Source: Weissella oryzae SG25 (GTDB taxonomy: Bacteria > Bacillota > Bacilli > Lactobacillales > Lactobacillaceae). From it: DNA of 64,000 nt. This document shows positions 7,129-13,981 of this stretch, one piece after another. The number at the start of each line of letters is the position of its first letter. Positions within the stretch are counted from its first letter, which is position 1. Under the pieces are notes generated by a model. The model saw only the letters and a list, made by a program, of their open reading frames with translations. It did no database searches and had not been told where the DNA came from. The stretch spans positions 62,001 through 126,000 of the forward strand of contig NZ_DF820485.1 in NCBI RefSeq assembly GCF_000691805.2, written 5' to 3'. Made by a program: the position numbers and the translations under genes.

Positions 7129-8586
7129 TTAGATTGCAATTTTACCAGCTAGCAGCGCCAGAATTGCACCAAGGGCAAATAGGGTAATAATAATCATTAA
7201 AATCCACTCATAAGGTGCAATTTTTTTATTGTTTTGCTTACGCGCAAAATAATAAAAGATAAAACCAATGATGTAAACAATTGAAGTTAACCAAAGGAAG
7301 ACAAGACCAGCAAACAAAACTGACATAATTTCAAAAGCACTGGCAATCGTTCCGACAATTAACAACCCGGCAGAACGCTTTTGGTAGCCTTCTTTAACCA
7401 AATAAGCTCCAACGAGGGCGTAACAAATTAACATAACTGATGTACAAAGTGAATAAGCAAAGTTATAGGCTTGCGATGTGAAGATTAGGGAAACTAAGAA
7501 GATTTGAATGAAACCTTGCGTTAGCCAAACTCCAGTAGATGCAACACCAAAGCGGTTAATCTTACCAAACCAGGCTGGCAAAACTTTTTGTTCAGCCATT
7601 AATTTGGTAGTTTCAGCGGTTAGTAGGGTTAATGATAGCCAAGCGCCCAGAATAGAAATGATTAAACCGACAGAGATGAAGGCCCCACCAACTGGGCCAA
7701 CCATACGTTCAAATAGATAAACTAAGGCAGGGTGGGGAACTTTAACTAATTGGGCCTGTGATAGATAACCGTAAGGCAACATTGAAATTACAATATAAAT
7801 AATGATTAAGGTCACTAGGCCAATCATCGTTGCTTTACCGGCATCTGATTTACGTCGGGCCCGACTAGAAAGCATCGTCGCACCTTCAAAACCGATAAAG
7901 ACCCACATCATTGTCATTAATGAACCTTGAATTTGCTTAAGGATACCGCCAAAGGTCGCGTGACTAAATGATAAAGTCGTCGCTTGTAGGTTAACAGACA
8001 TGTTTGACCAGAAGTGCGCTGTAAAGACACCGGCTTTAAAGGACATGAGGGTAACAACGAAGAAGGCAAAAAGTGGAATTAGCTTACAGACCGTAACAAT
8101 TAAGTTAACAACCGCCGCTTCCTCAATACCACGGCAAACCAACCAAGCGATTAACCAAGAAATAACTGAAGCAACGAAAATATCAAAAACGGTATTACCG
8201 GCTTTCATTGCTGGAAAGAAAAAGCCTAAAGTTGACATAAGCATTGTGGCAAAAGCGACATTTGCTAGCCAATTTGAGAGCCAGTAGCCCCAGCCAGAGA
8301 TAAAGCCGGCAAAATCACCAAAGCCTGCACGGGCATAATCAGTAATTCCGTTTAATTCGAGTTTATTGACCGCTAAGTAGTTCATACCTAGGCCAAGCAT
8401 TAAAATACCAAAGCCGGTAATTAACCAAGCAACTAATGCACCACCGGGGGTTGCGTTTTGGGCTAAAGTTGCTGGTAAATCATAGATTCCAGATCCAATC
8501 GAAGTTGAAATAACAACGGCGATTAGAGCCGGGAGGGCAATCCCTTTATTAGGCTTAGTAAGATCAGTAGCATTATTTGTATCCAT
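7129..8586 (-). CDS. APC-family amino-acid permease, probably histidine
   Basis: The 485-residue protein has about 12 hydrophobic spans. The first carries the APC motif STSIGSGIYDLPAT, and later GWGYWLSNWLANVAFATM and the loop FIGFEGATMLSSRARRKSD follow. It belongs to the basic amino acid/polyamine antiporter branch (ArcD and histidine-histamine exchanger relatives). It is the first gene after the His-rich leader peptide and attenuator (8629-8792) and is followed directly by a DapF-type racemase. Attenuation by charged tRNA-His predicts induction under histidine shortage, hence uptake or exchange of histidine. A close paralogue lies at 9937-11388 without such a leader. Confidence 0.85.
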   Translation of the reverse strand: MDTNNATDLTKPNKGIALPALIAVVISTSIGSGIYDLPATLAQNATPGGALVAWLITGFGILMLGLGMNYLAVNKLELNGITDYARAGFGDFAGFISGWGYWLSNWLANVAFATMLMSTLGFFFPAMKAGNTVFDIFVASVISWLIAWLVCRGIEEAAVVNLIVTVCKLIPLFAFFVVTLMSFKAGVFTAHFWSNMSVNLQATTLSFSHATFGGILKQIQGSLMTMMWVFIGFEGATMLSSRARRKSDAGKATMIGLVTLIIIYIVISMLPYGYLSQAQLVKVPHPALVYLFERMVGPVGGAFISVGLIISILGAWLSLTLLTAETTKLMAEQKVLPAWFGKINRFGVASTGVWLTQGFIQIFLVSLIFTSQAYNFAYSLCTSVMLICYALVGAYLVKEGYQKRSAGLLIVGTIASAFEIMSVLFAGLVFLWLTSIVYIIGFIFYYFARKQNNKKIAPYEWILMIIITLFALGAILALLAGKIAI

Positions 8587-8628
8587 AGTTTCATCCTCAT
8601 CATTTATGTATGGTTATGCACTTTATCC

Positions 8629-8664
8629 AAAAGAAAAAGACCGAATAGTCTTCTATCCGGTCTT
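8629..8664 (-). terminator. Attenuator terminator (segments D:E) before the permease gene
   Basis: On the minus strand, AAGACCGGATAG (8664-8653) pairs with CTATTCGGTCTT (8648-8637) across an AAGA loop. That is 12 bp with one G-T, followed by TTTCTTTT. It stands 43 nt before the permease start and after the leader peptide, so it is an attenuator rather than an end-of-operon terminator. Confidence 0.82.
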
Positions 8665-8744
8665 ATTTTTAAATAAGAATCACCGGCATAGATACTTTTG
8701 AATGTAATCAAAAACTGTATCTATACCTTGTTTAGTACGATACA
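8653..8744 (-). promoter_or_regulatory. Histidine attenuator: mutually exclusive RNA stems A-D
   Basis: Minus-strand segments: A, TGTATC (8744-8739); B, GGTATAGATAC (8727-8717); C, GTATCTATGCC plus GG (8695-8683); D, CCGGATAG (8660-8653). B:C pairs over 11 bp with one G-T. C:D pairs as CTAT(g)CCGG with CCGGATAG and encloses an extra 7-8 bp stem (8678-8661). A:B pairs over 6 bp. B:C leaves D free for the terminator. A:B leaves C free to hold D as antiterminator. A ribosome at the leader stop codon (8750-8748) would cover A, giving termination. One stalled on the His codons (8768-8760) would leave A free, giving readthrough. Confidence 0.75.
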
Positions 8745-8747
8745 CGT

Positions 8748-8792
8748 TTATCTATGCAAATGATGATGAAGTGTTACGTTTGACTTAAACAT
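8748..8792 (-). CDS. Histidine leader peptide, 14 residues
   Basis: The peptide is MFKSNVTLHHHLHR, with four His codons (all CAT), three of them in a row. AAAGGAG (8806-8800) lies 7 nt before the ATG, an ideal ribosome site. The stop codon is 4 nt before segment A of the attenuator. It is too short to be found by ORF calling. Its only plausible role is to let translation speed report the level of charged tRNA-His. No T-box motif is present in this leader. Confidence 0.8.
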   Translation of the reverse strand: MFKSNVTLHHHLHR

Positions 8793-8832
8793 AGTGATTC
8801 TCCTTTGGTTAGTATGTAATGTTTATATCCTA

Positions 8833-8861
8833 ACATTAGCATCTAAAATAAGCAATACCAA
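8833..8861 (-). promoter_or_regulatory. Promoter of the histidine permease-racemase operon
   Basis: On the minus strand, TTGGTA (8861-8856), a 17-bp spacer and TAATGT (8838-8833) preceded by TGC (extended -10). The start would be near 8826, about 20 nt before the leader ribosome site. Confidence 0.6.
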
Positions 8862-8883
8862 ATTAATTTATCAATTAGCTAAA

Positions 8884-9141
8884 TTATTTACGTTGGTACT
8901 TAGCAAGTTCAGTTTCAATGCGTGTTTTTGCTTCGGCAATGCGAGCAAGCGGCGCTTTATTTTTAAAGGCCAGCTTAGCTTGCTTCTTTTGAATTTCGTT
9001 TTGAAAAGCATTAACCGCTGATAAGGTGGCTTCAAGTTCTTTAAGCGAACTCTGTAAAGCTTTGATACTCGTCCCCAAATGACTCAAAACTTTTTGCCAG
9101 TCTTGCCAGGCGCTTTTTAAATCTTTAAAGAAATTATTCAT
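8884..9141 (-). CDS. Small coiled-coil hypothetical protein downstream of hit
   Basis: This is an 85-residue, strongly helical, charged protein (starts MNNFFKDLKSAWQDWQ, ends TRIETELAKYQRK) with heptad-like leucines in the middle. It starts 4 nt after the hit stop codon. A good AGGAGG is missing, so translation probably follows from hit by coupling. A longer in-frame start at 9306 would run across the hit coding region and is rejected. I do not recognise a family. Similar short coiled-coil genes accompany hit in lactobacilli, but no function can be given. Confidence 0.6.
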   Translation of the reverse strand: MNNFFKDLKSAWQDWQKVLSHLGTSIKALQSSLKELEATLSAVNAFQNEIQKKQAKLAFKNKAPLARIAEAKTRIETELAKYQRK

Positions 9142-9145
9142 ACGG

Positions 9146-9565
9146 CTAATTAAAATTGGCGCTAATTTTAGCGGCAATTGCAGCATAAGTATCAGCGTCG
9201 TAGTCGCTACTATGGTCGGGGGCAGGAATGACAATTCCATCATCAGCGTAGCGCGGTAGTAAGTGGAAGTGTGAGTGGAAGACTGATTGACCAGCGGCCG
9301 CTCCATTGTTAGAAATAATATTCATACCAATAATCGCAGGATCACTAGCTTGAATGGCCCGGGCAATCATTGGTAGTTTACCAAGCACGCGTTGAGCTAG
9401 GTCAGTATCATATTCAAAAATATTAGCAACCTCGGCTTTTGGCACTACTAAGGTATGACCTGGGGTTGCCTGGCTCAAGTCAAGAAATGCCAACACATCA
9501 TCATCTTCATATACTTTATACGCAGGAATTTCACCTGAAATAATTTTATCAAATATATCAGCCAT
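9146..9565 (-). CDS. hit: HIT-family nucleotide hydrolase/transferase
   Basis: The 139-residue protein starts MADIFDKIISGEIPAYKVYEDD and carries the histidine triad HSHFHLLPR near residue 100, with VVPKAEV and NNGAAAGQSV flanking it. HIT proteins hydrolyse nucleoside phosphoramidates and dinucleotides. I chose ATG 9565, with AGGAGA 8 nt upstream, over an upstream in-frame ATG at 9655 that adds 30 unconserved residues. In bacilli and lactobacilli hit usually sits beside ecsAB. Here ecsAB lies 7.7 kb away on the plus strand. Confidence 0.94.
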   Translation of the reverse strand: MADIFDKIISGEIPAYKVYEDDDVLAFLDLSQATPGHTLVVPKAEVANIFEYDTDLAQRVLGKLPMIARAIQASDPAIIGMNIISNNGAAAGQSVFHSHFHLLPRYADDGIVIPAPDHSSDYDADTYAAIAAKISANFN

Positions 9566-9650
9566 GTTATTTTCTCCTGTTACAATTTCCTTCATTATAC
9601 CGTTTAGCTGGGTGGGCGTAAATAAATGTCCATTAGATTGTAACTTTAAG

Positions 9651-9691
9651 ACCACGATTCTTTAATTCGTGGGGTTGAATACTTATGTCAA
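9651..9691. mobile_element. Possible relic of an IS200/IS605-type right end
   Basis: CCACGA (9653-9658) and TCGTGG (9668-9673) form an imperfect hairpin, followed by GGTTGAATACTTATG and TCAA (9688-9691). This resembles the subterminal hairpin plus TCAA cleavage site at right ends of IS605-family elements. No transposase or tnpB remains nearby. Recognition is by pattern only. Confidence 0.3.
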
Positions 9692-9936
9692 ATTAACGGC
9701 TTAAAAGAATCACTTGTTAATAAACAGACTAATTACATTTAAATAAAATCAAATATAGTGAATTATTGATTTATAAAAAGAATTATTCATACAAATGTCT
9801 GATTTTTTGATTGAATGATACATATACGTTCTTAAATGGACTAAAGATTCTTCGTACTTAAACAATAGAATAAAAATAGATATTAAGAGCAAACGTTTTC
9901 CTAATTGGAAACAGTAAACAAATGGAGAGGTGTAAT
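9692..9936. other. AT-rich region before the second permease, with a cre-like site
   Basis: No ORF is seen. AGCAAACGTTTTCC (9888-9901) matches about 11 of 14 positions of the catabolite-response consensus and lies 36 nt before the permease start. Nearby TTTCC and GGAAA flank AATT at 9897-9911. There is no leader peptide or T-box here, unlike the paralogous permease operon. Confidence 0.4.
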
Positions 9937-11388
9937 ATGGAAGATGTAAAGAACAAAGGAAATACCGCTGTAAAAGGGCTTGGCTTAGCAGCTTTGATTA
10001 CGATGGCAATTTCATCATCAATTGGTGCTGGAATTTTTGATTTACCAGCAACCGTTGCTCGAGCGGCAACTCCGGGTGCCGCTTTGTTGGCTTGGCTAAT
10101 TACCGGATTTGGAATTTTGATGTTGGCCTTATCAATGAGTTATTTAGCCATGCAGCGGCCAAATTTATCTGGCTTTTCTGATTATGCCCGCGAGGGCTTT
10201 GGTGATTTCGCAGGTTTCTTGACTGGTTGGGGCTATTGGCTATCAGCTTGGTTGGGGAATGTCGCCTTTGCGACAATCATGATGTCAGCTTTCGGGTACT
10301 TTTTCCCAGCTGTAGCAAGTGGTAACTCAGTTGCGGCAATTTTCTTTGCCTCATTAATTTCTTGGGGACTAACGCTACTAGTTATCAACGGTGTTGAATC
10401 AGCCGCTTTAATTAATTTGGTGGTTTTAATTGCCAAGTTAATTCCAATCTTTGCTTTTATCGTGATTGGTTTGATGTTGTTTAAAGCCGGTGTGTTCACA
10501 CAAGAGTTTTGGTATAACTTCTCGGTTAATACATCTGGTGATGCCGTCTTTAGTCCAGCGACTGCCGGTGGTATCTTAAACCAAGTACGTGGTTCAATTA
10601 TGGTAATGATGTGGGTCTTCGTCGGAGTCGAAGGGGCTTCGATGATGGCTAGTCGAGCTCGGCGGAAAAAAGATGTTGGCCGTGCAACCGTAATTGGTAT
10701 TTTATCTTTGATTGCAATTTACCTGGTTGTATCAATGATTCCGTACGGTTACTTGCCACAATCAGAACTAGTCAACATGGATAGTCCAGCGCTGGTCTAT
10801 ATTTTTGGTCGCATGGTCGGTGGCTTTGGTGGAGCCTTTATCTCAATCGGATTGATTCTATCAATTTTGGGTGCTTGGCTTTCATGGACAATGCTACCTG
10901 TTGAAGCAACGTCACAAATGACTAAGCAAGGTTTGATGCCAAAGTGGTTTGGTAAGACTAATAAAAAGGGTGCACCGATTAATTCTTTGCTATTAACTCA
11001 GGTTTTGGTGCAATGCTTTATGATTTCACTGTATTTCTCAGATCAAGCCTATGATTTTGCTTTCTCATTAAGTACGGCGATGGTTATGATTTGTTATGGA
11101 ATGGTGGCAGCTTATCTATGTAAGGTTGGTTTTGAAGAGCGTCATCCTTGGATGATAATAATTGGTGGTTTAGCGGTGCTCTTCCAAGTTGGGGCTTTGC
11201 TACTAGCCGGGTTGGGCTATCTTTGGATTTGCTCAATTTCATATATCCTTGGCTTTGCCTTTTATATTTATTCACGGCGTGAAAATAATAAAAGAATTAG
11301 TAAGACCGAGTGGATTGTTATGGCTGTCTTAACAATAATTGCAATTGGTGCAATCTGGGGGCTAGCCACAGGAGTAGTTGGTTATTAA
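9937..11388 (+). CDS. APC-family amino-acid permease, paralogue of 7129-8586
   Basis: This is a 483-residue, ~12-span permease with ISSSIGAGIFDLPAT, SGFSDYAREGFGDFAGFLTGWGYWLS and FVGVEGASMMASRARRKKD. Each block matches the minus-strand paralogue closely, so the two probably arose by duplication. ATG 9937 has GGAGAGG 6 nt upstream. The ATG at 9922 overlaps that ribosome site and is rejected. The gene is transcribed alone, with a strong terminator behind it. Substrate is probably a basic or related amino acid. The lack of a His leader suggests that its ligand or role differs from that of the first permease. Confidence 0.85.
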   Translation: MEDVKNKGNTAVKGLGLAALITMAISSSIGAGIFDLPATVARAATPGAALLAWLITGFGILMLALSMSYLAMQRPNLSGFSDYAREGFGDFAGFLTGWGYWLSAWLGNVAFATIMMSAFGYFFPAVASGNSVAAIFFASLISWGLTLLVINGVESAALINLVVLIAKLIPIFAFIVIGLMLFKAGVFTQEFWYNFSVNTSGDAVFSPATAGGILNQVRGSIMVMMWVFVGVEGASMMASRARRKKDVGRATVIGILSLIAIYLVVSMIPYGYLPQSELVNMDSPALVYIFGRMVGGFGGAFISIGLILSILGAWLSWTMLPVEATSQMTKQGLMPKWFGKTNKKGAPINSLLLTQVLVQCFMISLYFSDQAYDFAFSLSTAMVMICYGMVAAYLCKVGFEERHPWMIIIGGLAVLFQVGALLLAGLGYLWICSISYILGFAFYIYSRRENNKRISKTEWIVMAVLTIIAIGAIWGLATGVVGY

Positions 11389-11391
11389 TCG

Positions 11392-11425
11392 AAAAGGAAT
11401 TGCGGTGGACGTAATTCCTTTTTTT
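11392..11425 (+). terminator. Terminator of the second permease
   Basis: AAAAGGAATTGCG pairs with CGTAATTCCTTTT (one G-T) around a GTGGA loop, followed by a T run. Confidence 0.9.
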
Positions 11426-11527
11426 GCTTTTATATTGGGCTGAATTATGTAATATATAACATATAGACTTTATCTGGGACTAACAGCAGGCTTAATATAC
11501 AAAAAATTAATACAATGAAGGTAAGTT

Positions 11528-12496
11528 ATGGCAGACAGTGTAACAATTAGAGATTTGGCAAAAATGGCTGATGTATCAGTTTCGACGGCGTCGAGGGCTT
11601 TGAATGATAATCCTAGTATTAGCTTAAAAACTCGGGAGCGTTTACAAAAATTAGCTGTTCAAATGGGTTATCAAAGCAACCTGGCCGCCAAGACGTTAGC
11701 ATTAGGTCGGTCCAATACGGTAGGGGTGATTTTTCCAATTGCGGTAGGAGTACAGACGAATAATGCTTTTTTCGTTAATCTACTTAACGGGATAAATGAA
11801 CAACTAAGATTGCAAAAATGGGTTACTTCAATTGCAATGGGGGAAACTGCTGAAACTTTAATGGATAATGTTAAGGTAATGGTCGAGCAGGGGCAAGTTA
11901 AGCGTTTCATTTTTCTATCAACGCAAATGAATGAGCCAATTTTAGCTTATTTGCAGCAATATCACGACATACGTTATGTCGTGATTGGTCAACCACATGA
12001 TCGGCAAACAACACTTTTTGTGGATAATGATAATTATTTAGTTGGTCGTGGGACAATTGATCAGCTGCTAGCTACTAATCCGATTAAAACCATAGCATTA
12101 GTTTCTTCAAATCGTGAGGCTGATTTTGAAATGCTACGCAAGCGTGGCATCCAAGACGTGGCTGCTGAACGGAAAATCAAATTAATTAAGCTAGAGCTTG
12201 AATTAGAAGGCGATGAGGCACTATTGAATCAATTCGTTGAACAATATGCTGACAGTTTAGAAGGGATTATTGGCACCGATGATGATGTTGCGATGATGCT
12301 TTTAACTAAGCTAATGCAGGCAAAAAAGCCAATCCTGCCAACAATTGGGGTCAATAATACTTGGTATTTAAAGAATATCTTTGGCAGTAGCTTTAAATCA
12401 ATTGAGCTACATCCAAAAAAACTCGGAGCTGAGGCAGCGAAGTTATTGTTTGGTCAAGAAAAGGTTAAGGCCGTCTTAGTAGATTTTGAAGTTTAA
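11528..12496 (+). CDS. LacI/GalR-family regulator, probably of the maltose operon
   Basis: The 322-residue protein has the LacI helix-turn-helix and hinge (VTIRDLAKMADVSVSTASRALNDNPSISLKTRERLQKLAVQMGYQSNLAAKTL, residues 5-58), then a periplasmic-binding-like sugar domain (SNTVGVIFP onward). It lies directly upstream of maltose transporter and phosphorylase genes and probably controls them through the two operator-like sites at 12547-12560 and 12577-12590. The ribosome site is weak (AAGG at 11518-11521). A long stem and T run behind the gene separates it from the transporter. Function as MalR is inferred from position. Confidence 0.85.
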   Translation: MADSVTIRDLAKMADVSVSTASRALNDNPSISLKTRERLQKLAVQMGYQSNLAAKTLALGRSNTVGVIFPIAVGVQTNNAFFVNLLNGINEQLRLQKWVTSIAMGETAETLMDNVKVMVEQGQVKRFIFLSTQMNEPILAYLQQYHDIRYVVIGQPHDRQTTLFVDNDNYLVGRGTIDQLLATNPIKTIALVSSNREADFEMLRKRGIQDVAAERKIKLIKLELELEGDEALLNQFVEQYADSLEGIIGTDDDVAMMLLTKLMQAKKPILPTIGVNNTWYLKNIFGSSFKSIELHPKKLGAEAAKLLFGQEKVKAVLVDFEV

Positions 12497-12547
12497 AAAT
12501 GCAACCGTAGGTAAAAATTAGTTTTACGCAAACGGTTGCATTTTTTT
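12497..12547 (+). terminator. Terminator after the LacI-type gene
   Basis: AATGCAACCGT (12498-12508) pairs with ACGGTTGCATT (12532-12542). An inner GTAAAA/TTTTAC stem and seven T's complete it. The stem itself carries half of the GCGGTTGCA operator-like sequence repeated just downstream. Confidence 0.85.
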
Positions 12548-12560
12548 GAAAGCGGTTGCA
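12547..12560 (+). promoter_or_regulatory. Operator/cre-like site 1 of the maltose operon
   Basis: TGAAAGCGGTTGCA fits the LacI/CcpA operator consensus TGWAANCGNTNWCA at 13 of 14 positions. It could bind CcpA, the adjacent LacI-type regulator, or both. Confidence 0.6.
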
Positions 12561-12569
12561 TAATAAGTT

Positions 12570-12599
12570 TTGTAAAAGAAAGCGTTTACTAGTTACGTA
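12570..12599 (+). promoter_or_regulatory. Maltose operon promoter with operator/cre-like site 2 in the spacer
   Basis: TTGTAA (12570-12575) and TACGTA (12594-12599) form a plausible promoter with an 18-bp spacer. AGAAAGCGTTTACT (12577-12590), a near-consensus cre/LacI-family operator, fills the spacer. Its centre is exactly 30 bp, about three helical turns, from site 1. Confidence 0.55.
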
Positions 12600-12622
12600 T
12601 TTATTTTGATTTGGAGCTTATC

Positions 12623-13966
12623 ATGGAAAAAGCAAATGTTTCAACCTTGCCGCGTTTACCATTGTCTACAATTTGGATGCTCTCATTTGGGTTCTTGGGT
12701 GTTCAAATGGCCTTTTCATTACAGAGTTCAAATATGGGTCGAATCTTTCAAACATTAGGTGCTGATCCAACTCGCTTAGGATTCTTTTTCATCTTGCCAC
12801 CTTTAGCTGGAATGGTTGTTCAGCCACTAGTTGGTAAATATTCCGATAAAACTTGGATGCCTAAATTAGGTCGGCGTCTACCATACTTGTTGATTGGGGC
12901 AATTGTTGCAATTATTGTAATGGCCTTGTTGCCTAATTCTGGTTCCTTTGGCTTTTCAACAGTGATGGGACTATGGTTTGGTGCCATCACCATTTTGTTC
13001 ATGGACCTATCATCAAACGTTGCGATGCAGCCATTTAAGATGATGGTTGGTGACATGGTAAATGAAGAGCAGAAGGGCTATGCTTACTCCGTTCAATCAT
13101 TTCTATCAAATACAGGTTCCGTTTTAGCATCAATCTTCCCATTCTTATTAACCGCTTTTGGTGTTGCAAACGTTGCGCCTGATGGGGAAGTACCACAATC
13201 AGTTATTATTTCATTTTATGTAGGTGCCGTAATTTTAGTAATCTGTTCATTAATTACGGTTTTAAAAGTTAAAGAATATACGCCAGAAGAGTATGCTTTG
13301 TATCATGGAATTTCAGCCGATGCAGCGACTGAAAACGTTGGGATGTTTAAATTATTAGCTCGTGCACCAAAAATCTTTTGGACAATTACCATTGTGCAAT
13401 TCTTCTGCTGGATGGGCTTCCAGTATCTTTGGACCTATGGAACTGGGGCGGTTGCGGCGAATGTTTGGCATGTTGCTGACCCTGCTTCATCAGCATACCA
13501 AGCAGCTGGAAATTGGTTTGGAATTTTATCTGCCGTACAAGCAATCGCTGCGGTATTATGGTCATTAGTATTAACTAAGGTACCAAATGACAAACACAAG
13601 CCCGCTTACGCACTTTCATTGCTATTTGGCGCAATCGGTTTTGCTTCGATTTTCTTTGTGCATACACAGGGCGCTTTGATTGTTTCATTTATTTTGATTG
13701 GAATTGCTTGGGCTGGAATGATGGCTTATCCATTTATTCTTTTGACAAATGGCCTAGAGGCAGCTGGTGAGGGTGCTCATATGGGAACTTTCTTGGGCTT
13801 GTTTAATGGATCAATTTGCTTACCCCAAATTGTTGCCTCAGTTGCATCCTTTGCAATCTTCCCATTGTTAGGATCAAGCTTCCCAATGATGTTGTTGCTA
13901 TCAGGAATCTTTTTGGTACTTGGTGCCTTGGCAGTTAGCCTGATTAAAGAGGCTAAGATTAATTAA
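12623..13966 (+). CDS. Maltose/oligosaccharide MFS-type transporter
   Basis: This is a 447-residue, 12-span protein of the MFS/GPH-like sugar transporter group that includes LAB maltose transporters and SLC45 relatives. Near residues 70-85 it has VGKYSDKTWMPKLGRRLP, with the conserved D and RR loop. ATG 12623 has GGAG 6 nt upstream. The TTG at 12611 overlaps that site and is rejected. Maltose phosphorylase follows 15 nt later, so substrate taken up by this protein would be phosphorolysed in the cytosol. Proton symport is typical for the family but not visible in sequence. Confidence 0.83.
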   Translation: MEKANVSTLPRLPLSTIWMLSFGFLGVQMAFSLQSSNMGRIFQTLGADPTRLGFFFILPPLAGMVVQPLVGKYSDKTWMPKLGRRLPYLLIGAIVAIIVMALLPNSGSFGFSTVMGLWFGAITILFMDLSSNVAMQPFKMMVGDMVNEEQKGYAYSVQSFLSNTGSVLASIFPFLLTAFGVANVAPDGEVPQSVIISFYVGAVILVICSLITVLKVKEYTPEEYALYHGISADAATENVGMFKLLARAPKIFWTITIVQFFCWMGFQYLWTYGTGAVAANVWHVADPASSAYQAAGNWFGILSAVQAIAAVLWSLVLTKVPNDKHKPAYALSLLFGAIGFASIFFVHTQGALIVSFILIGIAWAGMMAYPFILLTNGLEAAGEGAHMGTFLGLFNGSICLPQIVASVASFAIFPLLGSSFPMMLLLSGIFLVLGALAVSLIKEAKIN

Positions 13967-13981
13967 GGATAGGAAAAAATA

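Noticed and set aside
8587-8820. T-box or lysine/other riboswitch before the permease operon
   Set aside because: No T-box sequence (AGGGTGGNACCGCG) or known aptamer core is present. The His-rich ORF and A-E stems explain the structure better.
8884-9306. 140-residue version of the coiled-coil gene
   Set aside because: The first 55 residues would be the antisense-free but out-of-frame hit region. The short form starting after hit is consistent with coupling.
9888-9901. Strong cre site at the second permease
   Set aside because: Only about 11 of 14 positions match and the promoter is not defined, so it is mentioned but not claimed as a site.
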